The translations under genes and the position numbers were made by a program. Shown here piece by piece: positions 11,313 through 22,232 of a stretch of 64,000 nucleotides of DNA (its first letter is position 1; each line of letters opens with the position of its first letter). A model generated the notes under the pieces. It had not been told where the DNA came from. It worked only from the letters and a program-made list of their open reading frames with translations, and did not search any database. The stretch spans positions 69,890 to 133,889 of the forward strand of contig NW_005178462.1 of assembly GCF_000341285.1 (NCBI RefSeq), read 5' to 3'. The DNA is from Galdieria sulphuraria (lineage: Eukaryota > Rhodophyta > Bangiophyceae > Galdieriales > Galdieriaceae).

Positions 11313-12734
11313 TTAGATTTCCTCCATTCCTGCTAACCTTCTTTTCCATAAATAATGAATACGACATGAACAAGAAGGCTTCTTGATTCCAACTGATTGC
11401 GATTCTTTCATCTTTGGAACGCGGTCTACAAGTTGTATATCATACAAATAAAATACCAAAGCAATAAGTAATACAATTTCAACCATAGCAAATGATTGAC
11501 CAGGGCACTTGTAAAATCCACCTCCAAATGTAAGAAGGTCCTTATCAAACACTGCGTTTGGATGCGTTCCTTGCTTCTGAAAACGGTCAGGAATAAAGTC
11601 TTCGCTTTGTGGAAAAAGTGTAGTTTCACGATGTGAGACAGCAGGAGAGATACACAAATAATCTCCCTTTCTTATGATAAACTCACGAAACTCCAAGTTT
11701 TCTACTACCTTTCGAATGTCCACTACAGAAGCATAAAGCCTCAGTGTCTCCGAAACACAGTAAGCTGTAAAGGGCAAATTGCTGAAAATCCACTCCAACG
11801 AAAGCTCTGTTTTCGATGATAATAACAGTGGGCAACTTTTTTCTACTTCTGCAAGCACTTTGACCTTTGCCTTTTCGTCCGCTAGAATATGAGTCAACGT
11901 CCAAAAGGAAGTGGGGGACACATTCGACCAAGTTGCCCATAAGGCTGATAATAATAAACTAGGAACATTGCCGTCGTTTCCATAAGCTTCCGTTAACTTG
12001 TGGATAGGTGCGTTCTTCGTGTACTTCCAATTTTGGGAAATAGTGTCTAGCAGCTTTCTTCTTGACTTTACAAATGGTCTCAACAGAAAATGAGGCAACA
12101 GAGGAGTTGCTGCAAGTTCAAACCACTCATCAAAATCAACAAAGTCCTTGAAAAGAGAAGGTGAAGCATTTGCAAATTCATCACCAAAGATGACTCGAAG
12201 CGAGGCATCGGAAAGAGTTTCTGTCAACAGATTGGAAGCCTCTTTTTCATCCTCCTTTCCCCAAACGGTACGAAAGGTAAACAAATAGCGATTGATCAGT
12301 CTATGTGCTAACTGCGGTATATGCTTTGCACCTAATTCACTTCGAAGTGTAGTTAATAGTGAACGATGCGCCATTGAAAAGCCTTTTTTAGAAATTCCAA
12401 ATATGCGACAAGTAAGAGGTTCCACACCAGCAGTGAAGCTTATGAGATTAGGAGATCCATTGAAGAAAATTTTTCGTAGTTCTTGAGTTGGAGCGAAGAT
12501 GAATGTCATTCTTCTTCCAGGTAATAACACCGTAAAGACGTCTCCATATTGCTTTCTGCATTCTTGTAGAAACTTGAGGGGATTTTTTCCAAACTCCAAA
12601 GCACTACCAAGGAGAGGTAAACCTTTACACACGGGAGAATATGAAAGATTGGCTTTGTTTCCAGTACAAGTATTCTGCCTTACAAGATACAAAGTGAACA
12701 CTAGCACGAAAAACAAAAGCAATCCAATCCACAT
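11313..12734 (-). CDS. Cytochrome P450, CYP7/CYP8-like
   Basis: Membrane-anchored monooxygenase-fold protein of 473 aa from the first ATG at 12734. An N-terminal hydrophobic anchor (WIGLLLFFVLVFTLYLV) is followed by a proline-containing hinge region. The K-helix ExxR is ETLR, and the heme loop is FGGGFYKCPGQ with the cysteine ligand. The I-helix reads LWATWSNVSPTSFW rather than the usual AGxxT acid-alcohol pair. That form resembles the LWA..N..P..FW pattern of CYP7A1, CYP8A1 (prostacyclin synthase) and CYP39. Those families act on sterols or rearrange peroxides. The substrate here is unknown. The single uninterrupted exon is unusual in this intron-rich neighbourhood. The P450 fold is certain; the subfamily is inference. 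Confidence 0.88.
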   Translation of the reverse strand: MWIGLLLFFVLVFTLYLVRQNTCTGNKANLSYSPVCKGLPLLGSALEFGKNPLKFLQECRKQYGDVFTVLLPGRRMTFIFAPTQELRKIFFNGSPNLISFTAGVEPLTCRIFGISKKGFSMAHRSLLTTLRSELGAKHIPQLAHRLINRYLFTFRTVWGKEDEKEASNLLTETLSDASLRVIFGDEFANASPSLFKDFVDFDEWFELAATPLLPHFLLRPFVKSRRKLLDTISQNWKYTKNAPIHKLTEAYGNDGNVPSLLLSALWATWSNVSPTSFWTLTHILADEKAKVKVLAEVEKSCPLLLSSKTELSLEWIFSNLPFTAYCVSETLRLYASVVDIRKVVENLEFREFIIRKGDYLCISPAVSHRETTLFPQSEDFIPDRFQKQGTHPNAVFDKDLLTFGGGFYKCPGQSFAMVEIVLLIALVFYLYDIQLVDRVPKMKESQSVGIKKPSCSCRIHYLWKRRLAGMEEI

Positions 12735-14397
12735 ATTTATATTTCTTAATTGCAATTCGAAACAGTACTTTGAGATACAAGTTGGAAAGAACTACTCTGT
12801 TTGCTACTGACTTTTGTTGAAATACCAAGCTAGATGGATAAAAAACAACGCTTCTACTTTCCTTTCAAAACATCTGTGGTAGGCTTCGATTTCTCATTCT
12901 CTTTGCATCCCAGTATCTATAATCATAGATGACCAAGAGTTCCTGTTGCAGCCATATGTTTCTCTATTCCTATATTGTCTTCCATATTCTTTAGAATCTT
13001 TATGAAATTTTAAAAATTCTATTTGCTTCTTATTATTCTTCATTTAGATATAACTCAAAAGAAATGTATCATAGATGAAAGCTTCCATCATTACAATGAA
13101 ATTTTCATCTCTATCTTGATGTGCTAAATGGAAAAATAACTTGAAGTTTATCTGAAAACAACTAAAAAGACAAATAGGATTTCATAACCATGGAAGAATA
13201 TGTTTTCTTCTCTTGTTGGCTTTCCAATTCTTCCCACTTGAACTTTTCATTCATTTCTTGCAGCTCGCATTTTTTATCTACAAATCCCCAAAAATGTGCA
13301 GTGATCATTTCTGAGCAAATCTATGGTGAAAGTGGATCTAAGGCTATTGAAAGAGAATCTAAAAAACAGAAATAGTGGAAAATTAGCCATCCAAATGACA
13401 ACTTATGGAAGATAGGAGCCCATAGTATTCAAAAAATGAAAGAAGGATATTGTATTTTTTCACGCCTAATACTTTGATAAACGTTCACATACTATACAGC
13501 ATTCCATCCTTTTTCTATGGATATCATTTTGTACAACTCTGATAAGTTATGAGCTTCAATCTCGATTCTTTTTGTATTCAGCTATGCAAGGGAGTAAAAA
13601 GAAAAGTGAGAGATAGAGATTTTTGACTTTGTATGCAATTCAAGGTCTTCATCAAGTACGTAGCTCAGAGAATTCTTTTTTATTATTAGCAAATGGCATA
13701 GCAAAGAGAGAAAACTGTAGAGAAGAAATATCTTGCACTCCTAATTGAATCAGTTGAAAAGATGGAGACCACAAGTTGTTGAATGCTTCCATTCTGTTAC
13801 CGCAACACCTACTACTAACCAACAACATGAGAAGAAGAATAATTTCTTAGAAGAAATGAGTGAACACATTGTGACAGTTGGAAGTAGAAGAATAGCTTCT
13901 GACAGTCTTTTCCATTTCTTCTACCTCTTCCTTGATAAATTGACAAATTTGTATTCCATGCTTCATCTATTCTAATATTATCATTGTTCTTCTAATGGAT
14001 GGATGATTAAGGGACGCCGTGTGCACAAAATGGAAGATAGGTTTTCTTCTGTTTTGGTTAGTTTGTTTTCGAAGACCATATAGGTTCTCTTGAGGCTTAG
14101 AGCTCTGTATTTAGTGAAGTTAGTATTTGTCGGAAGTAATCTGTAGATTGCAGCTTGCAGAGTTCTGTGAGAGCAATAAAGAATCAGCAACGTTTCTTTG
14201 AGAATAGTTGCACAAATCGCCGTTCTTTTTCCACAGTTCTTTCAAATAGACCTGTGTTTTCGACCGGCGAAAAGTGAAACAAGTCCTGTAGCAAAGTTAC
14301 TCTTTTAGAACTTGATATTTCTACAAGAGTTGGTTATTCAGGAAACACACAAATAGGAATATTTTTCATTGGCATTTGATATCTGGAAGTTGATAGA
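12735..14397. other. Long divergent intergenic region
   Basis: About 1.66 kb between the divergent starts of the P450 and the SURP-like gene, long for this window. It is AT-rich with scattered short open frames (for example 13190-13375 and 13745-13975) that lack motifs. I see no tRNA or tandem repeat. It could hide a non-coding RNA or a gene made of very short exons. Confidence 0.4.
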
Positions 14398-14917
14398 ATG
14401 GACCAAGAAACTCGTGAGCGAGTGCAACAAACAGCTGAATATATTGTTCGTAAAGATTATAGCGTTTCTGACGTCTTTCGAAAGCGCCTTTATGAAAAAA
14501 ACTCAAGGTTTGCCTTTCTTTCTCCAAGGCGGTCGCAACACGACCTCATCCTTGAAGAACTGGAAGAAGCTGTCCATCGACTAAGAGCTAAACGAAAACA
14601 TAAAACAGAACAAGAATACATAAGAGAGACTAAATTGCCAAAGTATGATAAAACAGTAGACGACCATAGGGACAGATTGGCTATAGTTCCTATGGGTGTA
14701 GTTGCCTCTTATATGAACCACCATAACGAAAGAAAACCATATCAAGTACTTGATGTTGAAAGCATACTCAACGTAAGTAAAGCGTTCAATATCTTTGTTC
14801 AGTATGTGAAAGTTGAATACTGTGTAGGCAACACCTTCATCTCCAGTCACTTGGTCCACTGCAAGTGCAGAGCTAAGGGACAAAGTTGAAGCTTTTTATT
14901 CTTTGGTTGAACTGTAA
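14398..14917 (+). CDS. SURP-domain-like protein (possible splicing factor)
   Basis: Two exons, 14398-14772 and 14828-14917, give 154 aa. Residues about 8-55 resemble a SURP (SWAP) module: QQTAEYIV, then a helix ending in YEKNSRFAFLSP, which parallels the NPKFNFLNP core of SF3A1. A charged helix rich in Arg, Lys and Glu follows (HRLRAKRKHKTEQEY). SURP modules occur in pre-mRNA splicing factors, so a nuclear RNA-processing role is plausible. The protein is much shorter than SF3A1 or CHERP. The second exon (29 codons) is supported by a clean GT-AG intron of 55 nt and an open frame. It is convergent with the eL8 gene, 38 bp between stop codons. Confidence 0.6.
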
Positions 14918-14955
14918 AAATATCTCTAGAATATTTATGATACCTTCGAAAATAC

Positions 14956-15857
14956 TTAAGTTTTCATTCTCTTTGCTTCTTCTTCTTCTACTGCCTTGCG
15001 TCGTTTCTCCAAACGATGAAGACTTTTCGCACCGAGGATACCGCCTCCCCATTGTCTCCTCAACTCTGCATATTTATCGTTGTATTGAGAACGCACAATA
15101 TCCACAAGTTTACTAAACTCCGGCTTATCCTCTGGCTTTACATCCGTAAAGGCAAGGCAGGTGGCAGTTTTCTTGTGGACTATTGTACCCAGTGAGGACT
15201 TGCCTTTCACAATACAGAACGGAACATCCATTTTGCGACACAAGGCTGGTAAATAAACGACGAGTTCGATAGGCGCCACATCGTGTGCAATAACCACCAA
15301 TAACGCTTTTTTCTGCTCAACCAATTCCACTACATGATTCACACCGTGTTTTACAAATACGGGTTTCTTGGTAGGTGTAGGATCTTGACCTGCAACTCGG
15401 GTCTCCGCCATAGCACGCAAGCGTTGCTTCTTTTCTAACCTGGATTCCGGTCTGTACTTCATCAACAAGCGAAATAGCTGTTTAGCAACGTTCTTGTCCA
15501 AAGTATGCGTAAACTGATTGATTGCTGGTGGCACCTTCAGTCTGGTCAAAAGAATTTTGCGCTGTCTTTGAAGACGCACATATTTCGGATAGCGAACGAA
15601 ACGAGAAACGTCTCTCTTTGGTTGAATATCTCCACCAATGCTAAAGTTCCTGCAAAGAGTTGAACAAAAAGTGACCAACTTTTGAACGATCACTCACTTG
15701 GGTCGGCTTTCAAACAAAGGGTTTTTCTCTTTGGTTGTCTTTTTCGGTTGCTTTTTAACGAGAGCAGAAGGAGGAGGGGCTACTTTTGAAGTCTTTTTCG
15801 GTGCCTATAGAAAATGTATCCTATCGATGACTGAAAACATGTTGACTCACTTACCAT
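14956..15857 (-). CDS. RPL7A: 60S ribosomal protein eL8 (L7a)
   Basis: Large-subunit ribosomal protein of the L7Ae family, binding 25S rRNA. Inferred exons are 15855-15857 (the ATG alone), 15698-15804 and 14956-15649, giving 267 aa (human is 266). Exon 2 encodes the basic N-terminal tail ending NPLFESRPK, and exon 3 begins [13 protein letters not shown], both near-identical to other eL8 proteins. The L7Ae core has [20 protein letters not shown]. The first exon is only the start codon, followed by GTAAGT, a pattern known in some ribosomal protein genes. The 50-nt first intron and 48-nt second intron are GT-AG. Confidence 0.95.
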
Positions 15858-16073
15858 ACTGCAAGTTGTTGGCCGTTCCTGTCTCAACCAAAAAGAAAGA
15901 ATACGCTACGTCAATCAACCAATCGACGTCGACGATCAATCAATGAGAATACGCAACTTGGACACTTTATTTATTCATACAAAGTTTACTGCTAATAACA
16001 GTAACTTGAAACCCTCTTGGACAACTTTACACAGTCGTTCTCTTAATGAAAACTACCAAACCTTGCTTTGCAG

Positions 16074-18209
16074 TTAAGAGGCAGCACAGATACTGTGTAT
16101 AGGAAAGTGTTCGTTCAAGTCTAAAACTCCAATCAGTTCTTGCACTCCAGCATACAAATCTACAGCAAATGCTCCAAACATCACAATAGACATGACAATA
16201 ACCAGAATAGCTTGAAGATTGTATCTTGCAACCAAACCATTCAAAATATAAAGGCCAGTGAAGGATCCTACCAGAGTGGTCGCACCCAATGAGAGACCGT
16301 AATCAATTTTCATTTGATGATCAAAAATATACTGTAGAGCACTCGAGAAACCGGAGGTGAAGTTCATAAATCCAGCGGTAGATTGGACAACGACAGGATC
16401 CATTCCGATCCCTGCAACCAAAATTGGAGTCGACATAAAGGAACCGCCTGCACCAACCCAGGCACCAATAGCTCCAAGGATAATCATAAGGGGAGAGAAA
16501 TAGATAACTCTAAGTTTGGTCCAATGAAAATCCTTTGCATAAAAAGGATACCCTACTCGCTCTTTCAATGTCTGCATTCGAACATTTCTGATTCCTGCAA
16601 TTAAGGTAAACAATACGAGACCTATTTCCTGCACCACATATAAAATTGCGTAGCCAGCACCACAAAGAGGGACTCCTGCCAAACTATGAGGAGAGTGACC
16701 ACCACGAAGTAAAGAAAATACAACAAGAAAGACAAAAATAATAACTACAAAAATGATAGAGTCTATAGGATACTGCTTCTTTTCATGCTGTATAATGTCT
16801 TCGGAGGACTTCAAATATCTTCCTGGGTCAATGAACCTCCCCAGCAAAGGAACTCTATCTAGGACAGCAAGTACACTCTGTTCAAATTCCGACCAAAATG
16901 CGTAAAAACGATCCTTCCAAGAATGCTTTACAGTCTCATCGTTGTCTGCGCCTACCGGAATAGCAATATCCGATTTGATCGAACCCTCCAGATCTTTCTG
17001 AGCTTGAAGTACTTCCTTATCAACTTCACAACACTTTGAAATAGGCTTCTCGTCATCGTTTGTCTCGTTATTATTCACAAGAATGTCACGGTTCACTTGA
17101 GGGTCAGCTGCAGCAGATATCGGGAGATAATCTTCTTCTCCGGAATGTGCAGTACCGCTGTTCACCATCTCGATGGACACATTTGTAGTCGGGTGTTGAT
17201 CGACAATATCTTCTTGATGTGAATAATTTGCGGATTCTGTGGCGCGGAAATCTTCGGCACTATCATGGCCATTGCATTGTTGTTCCTGTGCCACTTGGTC
17301 ATTTTGTGTTAACTCCGAGTTAGTTTGCTGTGACTGAGAAGTTTCGCTCTTCTTCTTGGCATCTTCTGCTTCTTTCCTTTCTTGCTTCCATAAACTAATG
17401 CCTTTCTTAAGACTGACATAAAATACATACAGTACCAGCGCAGATAGCGCAAATAACGTAAAAAAATTGGGAAATAATTCGTTTAATAACACACCAATGC
17501 TTGTACCACAAAGTACTGAAGGAATGAAGTGAATGACGACTCCATAATCTATTCGAGGTCTTTCACGTTTAGGATGCCTTCGAATCAATCCATAAAATGT
17601 ATTAGCACCGGATGCCCCTGTTACCAAGGCTTGAGAGATGGCTGCTGCCGTGCTAGCTCGATATCCTGTTGCGAGAACCAAAACTGGAACGAACAAGAAA
17701 CCTCCACCAACACCACCAGCATTGGATAGACCAGCAATGATAAATACTAATACAAAGGTCAGTCCATCTCTCCATGTAAAATCTGTAAGAGGTTTATGAG
17801 TACACTGAAGTGAAGAGGAGTCACAAATCAGCTGCATATTTTGACATTGCGACGAGACTGTACAGTAAGAACAAGTTTGATTGAGACAGACCAAGCCGTA
17901 TACACAGTGAGCGTTGCTGGTACAGTATGCTCCAAGCTGACCATGGTCAGCACCAGACGAACTTCTTTGAAAGGAGTCGTTCAACAAAAGAGTCGAAGTC
18001 TTCTCGTTTCCAGTTTTACTTACATCAAGTCCTCTCAAACTACCTTGCAGGTGAAATGCTGGAATATTGTACAGAGCAGGAGAGTGTTCGCTGTCAAACT
18101 GACTATATGTCGCGATGGTAAGCTCCAGGAAAAACGTCATAAGGGACAATATTGCCAATAGGAGTGGCTTTAGGTGGTCATTCTTCCCCCTTAAACGAAT
18201 TTCTAACAT
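16074..18209 (-). CDS. TauE/SafE-family membrane transporter with Cys-rich lumenal domain
   Basis: Single-exon protein of 711 aa. It starts with a signal-anchor (LLLAILSLMTFFLELTIA). A cysteine-rich stretch follows (about residues 90-140, with repeated CxxN/xC spacing such as YCTSNAHCVYGLVC), probably on the lumenal or outer side. It then has two four-helix TauE/SafE halves. The first carries NAGGVGGGFLFVPVLVL, the second WVGAGGSFMSTPILV. They are joined by a long acidic, Gln/Ser-rich hydrophilic loop of roughly 200 residues. The family exports sulfite, sulfoacetate and related organosulfonates in bacteria. The plant versions share the two-half layout. Substrate and membrane are unknown here. 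Confidence 0.85.
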   Translation of the reverse strand: MLEIRLRGKNDHLKPLLLAILSLMTFFLELTIATYSQFDSEHSPALYNIPAFHLQGSLRGLDVSKTGNEKTSTLLLNDSFQRSSSGADHGQLGAYCTSNAHCVYGLVCLNQTCSYCTVSSQCQNMQLICDSSSLQCTHKPLTDFTWRDGLTFVLVFIIAGLSNAGGVGGGFLFVPVLVLATGYRASTAAAISQALVTGASGANTFYGLIRRHPKRERPRIDYGVVIHFIPSVLCGTSIGVLLNELFPNFFTLFALSALVLYVFYVSLKKGISLWKQERKEAEDAKKKSETSQSQQTNSELTQNDQVAQEQQCNGHDSAEDFRATESANYSHQEDIVDQHPTTNVSIEMVNSGTAHSGEEDYLPISAAADPQVNRDILVNNNETNDDEKPISKCCEVDKEVLQAQKDLEGSIKSDIAIPVGADNDETVKHSWKDRFYAFWSEFEQSVLAVLDRVPLLGRFIDPGRYLKSSEDIIQHEKKQYPIDSIIFVVIIFVFLVVFSLLRGGHSPHSLAGVPLCGAGYAILYVVQEIGLVLFTLIAGIRNVRMQTLKERVGYPFYAKDFHWTKLRVIYFSPLMIILGAIGAWVGAGGSFMSTPILVAGIGMDPVVVQSTAGFMNFTSGFSSALQYIFDHQMKIDYGLSLGATTLVGSFTGLYILNGLVARYNLQAILVIVMSIVMFGAFAVDLYAGVQELIGVLDLNEHFPIHSICAAS

Positions 18210-19689
18210 AACCGAATGAGCAGTAGCCGAAAAAACTGTATGACAGATTTGGATACTTCTTGAGCTACTTTATGATATAAAGACAAGCTGCCTTAAATCG
18301 AATCCGAAAGAACCTCGCCTCATTTTCACCCTACCCACTCAATTTCTATACTCAACGGCCTCTGCACGTGAAGTCCATTTTGACCAATGGACAGTGGGTC
18401 TCTTAAGAACAACAGCGTTCCACATTTCCCTTGACGATTATTAGGAGCTTTTACGTGGAGCGATCCAACGGTAGAAGTGGTAAAGTTGTCCTATGATTGA
18501 GAGTAGTGGTTATGAAGAGTGTAACCCATCTGCTAGCTTTGTCCAATATCTTGTGGGAATATTGTGGGTGCTAATAAAGTTCAAGAATTCGGTAGTTTCT
18601 GACTCTAGTTTTCTTGTGAAATATTTTCTGTTTAGTTTCTTCGGTTGGTCTTCTTTTCAAAACGAAAGTAGTCGTCATTCATCTGGGAAAAACGGATAAT
18701 AAAAATTGAACAAGTTGAACAGTCAGAGAAGAACTTGTTTCAGCTGGAGGGAACAAACTTTTTTGAGCTAATTGCTGAAAAACAAGTATGTCTCGCTATT
18801 GACTAGTAACGTTAGGTTTCTCGTAGTTACCTGTAGAGTTTGTTGCCTTGATGGACCTTGGCTGCTAGTGATAAGTTGAGACCGCTTCGAATGTTGTACT
18901 AGTTGAGAGTGGGTTCTTTAGAAATAACGCATTAACTCCTTTGTCTCCTCTCCATAAAAGCTTCCTACACTTCTCCAAATACTTGTTTTTGACGGGAGTT
19001 GGTTGTTTTGGCTGTCTTTCCAGTTGACAGACCGCATTATTGGAGTTTAGTGTCGTTTCGAAGAATAGAATTGCAGGAGGCTGCAGCATGCTGTGATTTG
19101 CACTGAGAGATATGAGTGCACTGGAGAAGTCAGACAGGGAAAGTTGTTACAAGTATGAATAATGGTATTCGAGCACATGCTTGAATAGTGAATCAATAGG
19201 AACTTGTTATCAGGATAGAATAATACAAATATAGACTTCGCATTGTAAGGATCACAGCGAGAATTCTTTCTCTCGTATATTTCTTTTTGATAGTTAATTG
19301 AAATGAGGATAACTTTAAGAGATAAGCTTTTTGAAATATAAGAGGAAATCTTAGATAGGCAAATAGAGAGAGAATAGAAATTTATCCATTCAAAAGCTTT
19401 CGAAAGGGAATATACCTTTTGCCCTCTTCAATAAATGGAGAAAAGTTTGTGTATATCTAGAGGATCACTGTCTTCTGTAATTGCGTAGTTTGTTATTTCA
19501 AAACATCTTTAAGGACCTACTTATACTAAGTGGCTGTTACATTGATTCTTCAATAGTCTATCTCAGTGAAATTGTAGTTTAGATTCTTTGTTGCATTTTA
19601 GATATGCTCCACATGGAATCTGGTCCAAGAGAAATTTTCCACTGAAGAAGAGAAATTGTTTATTCGGAGCAAAAGTTTCTTCGAGGAAT
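18210..19689. other. Divergent intergenic region
   Basis: About 1.5 kb between the TauE/SafE gene and the FGGY kinase, which point away from each other. It contains open frames such as 18493-18699 (+) and 18865-19089 (-) with no recognisable feature. The frame of the kinase stays open upstream of its ATG to about 19588, and a TTTTAG at about 19595-19600 could be an acceptor for an unseen 5' exon. Confidence 0.4.
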
Positions 19690-21671
19690 ATGGCAAACGA
19701 TGAAACGTACTTTATTGGAGTTGATGTGGGAACTGGAAGTGTTCGTGCAGGAATTTTTGTGAGTATATTTCATTTATTGTTACAATGCCTCACTTTCTTG
19801 ACTCTAGAATATACAAGGTCTACTGATCGAATCGTTTGAAAAGGCCATCCAAACTCAGAACTTGGCAGAGGACTTTTATGAGCAGTCTTCACAAGAAATT
19901 TGGGATTCTGTTGTATATTCGGTGAGGGAAGCTTTAAAAAAGGCTCATATAGAGAGTTCCGCTGTGAAAGGCCTTGGCTTTGCGGCGACTTGTTCTCTCG
20001 TTTGCCTTGACGCACAAGGCAAACCCGTTGGCGTGTCTCCTTACAACACCGAGGATTATTGGAACGTCATTTTATGGATGGATCACCGTGCAACACAGCA
20101 AGCGGAGCGAATCACCGCTACTGGTCACAGAGTCTTAAAGTACTTTGGAAACAAAGTTTCTCCTGAGAATGAGCTGCCAAAGATACTGTGGTTGAAGGAA
20201 AATTTGGCAAATAAATGGAATCGAATAGCGCACTTTATGGATCTATGTGATTTTCTGACCTTTCAAGCGACTCGGAGTACAACTAGAAGTATTTGTCCAC
20301 TGGTTTGCAAAAGTGGCTATCTCGCCTCGGATCAACAAAAGACTGACCAGCAAAAATTGCGCTTGGATGATACTTCTGGATGGGATGAAACGCTTCTAAA
20401 TGAAATTGGTCTTGAAGAAATCGTAAAGGAAGGTTATCGAAGAATAGGAACAGAAGTAGCTGCACCGGGAACACCTCTAAAGAATGGTCTTTGTGAAACT
20501 GCAGCTATGGAACTTGGCCTCGAGGTTGGAACTCCTGTTGGATCGTCAATGGTTGATGCACATGCAGGTGGTGTTGGAATATTAGGAGCCGTAGAAGAAG
20601 GAAATAAAGAGGATACTTTATCCAGTGACAGTAAATATCTTGCCAAAAGGTTAGAAGAGAGATTGGCTATGATTGCTGGCACATCCACCTGTTATATGGC
20701 ATCTTCATCCAAACCTGTTTTTGTACCGGGTGTATGGGGTCCTTATTATTCTGCTATGATTCCAAATATGTGGTTATCTGAAGGCGGAGAATCGGCTACT
20801 GGGAAATTATTGGAATTCATCGTGACGAATCATTGCCAATATCCATTTCTTTCTAAGCTGGCCTCAGAAAAGGATCTCCATGTCTATGAAATTCTCAATT
20901 ATATTATCTTTCTATTGGCCCAACAAACCAAAATGACGCTGGAAGAAGTAGTTTCTAGTATCCAATCTACAAACAGTTCAAAAATGAAGCAACAAATGAA
21001 TAATGCCTTTTTAGATACATCACCAGGAGAAAGCAAAGGGCGAGATAATGCAACTTTATATGACGAACATTTTTCTCTAAAGTGTTTGGAACTTACAAAG
21101 AATTTACACATACTTCCCTACTTTCATGGCAATCGTGCTCCCTACGCGGACCCTACTCTTCGTGGTATGATCAGTGGGTTGGGAATGGATAATTCAATTA
21201 TTTCTCTCGCCAAAATGTATTTTGCCACTTTACAAGCATTATGTTACGGAGCAAGGCATCTCGTGCAAGTCCTCAATGGCGCTGGTCATCGTGTTCAATC
21301 TATTTATCTCTGTGGAGGAGGAATGGCATCCAACAAATTGTTTTTGCAACAAGTAAGTGATAAGTTTGTATTTATTGAAAGTTTCTTATTGGCGGTAGCT
21401 CTCCGATAGCGTTGGTTGTCCCGTTGTTATACCAGTGCAGAATCAATATGCAGTGATGAGAGGAGCTGCGATGCTCGGTGCGGTTGCATCTACATATTTT
21501 AGTTCTTTTCCTATGGCAATGCAAACAATGTCCAAGGTTCAGCAAATTATTTATCCAAAAGGTCAAGATAGTCTAGTCAAAAAGCACCATGACTTGAAAT
21601 TTCAAGTATTTTTGCGTATGTATTCTGATCAAATAGCTTATCGAGATATTATGACTCAAAGTCCTCATTAA
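19690..21671 (+). CDS. FGGY: FGGY-family carbohydrate kinase (D-ribulokinase-like)
   Basis: ATP-dependent sugar kinase of the FGGY family. Inferred exons are 19690-19758, 19808-21352 and 21399-21671, giving 628 aa. The N-terminal phosphate-binding motif is FIGVDVGTGSVRAGIF, with the intron directly after it. Further landmarks are VDAHAGGVGILG, IAGTSTCYM and PYFHGNRAPYADP, and the C-terminal ADP-binding region CGGGMASNKLF. These match the eukaryotic FGGY/YDR109C type, which phosphorylates D-ribulose in studied members, better than glycerol or xylulose kinase. It is longer than human FGGY (551 aa), mostly through an insert around residues 380-430. The catalytic aspartate region (MVDAHAGG) is intact. 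Confidence 0.9.
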
Positions 21672-22232
21672 AAAGTTTCAGAAAATATTTACTCGTTGCA
21701 TCGTCGATTCCAATAAGTTTTAAAACTTTTTCGAATAGATTTGCCTACAATAATCTCAACTTACTTCATTGTAGGTAGAAAACCACTTAAACCAAATACG
21801 GTGTCCCAAAATCGATTTTTCTAGAGCCCCTGAAATATCTAACTCAATTTGGGTTATCGAAGCTGTTTCTAGAATGTGTGGCCCACATTTGTTGTAGAAA
21901 GATTCATTCTTTGTGGCGTGGAAGCTGTGGTTCATATACTAGTTAACTGTTATACGGATAACTTACAAAGTACACATTCTAAAATTATCGTCTTGTGGTG
22001 AAATTTCTGCCAAGTTGTAGACTTTTGTGGGACTGCATTAGGGTTGTTTGAACATAAAGCGGAACCAACCCGTAAAGAGGTCCTATAGCTTGGGGACCAC
22101 CTCGAGTTTTCTCTTTTTCAGAGCGTAGTGTTGTTGTCGTGTTACAGGGAGAGTGAAAGTAAACTATTGGTTCGAAACAGGGTTTATATCGTTTCTATTC
22201 TTTTAAGCAGCGTCTCCAGAATTTGCTTCCCA
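21672..22232. other. Intergenic
   Basis: About 560 bases between two plus-strand genes. It is AT-rich and holds no open frame with recognisable content. It is presumably the 3' flank of the kinase and the promoter of the C2HC-finger gene. Confidence 0.4.

Noticed and set aside
18493-19089. Two short open frames between the transporter and the FGGY kinase
   Set aside because: Hydrophobic or low-complexity translations, no homology recognised, no splice chain found.
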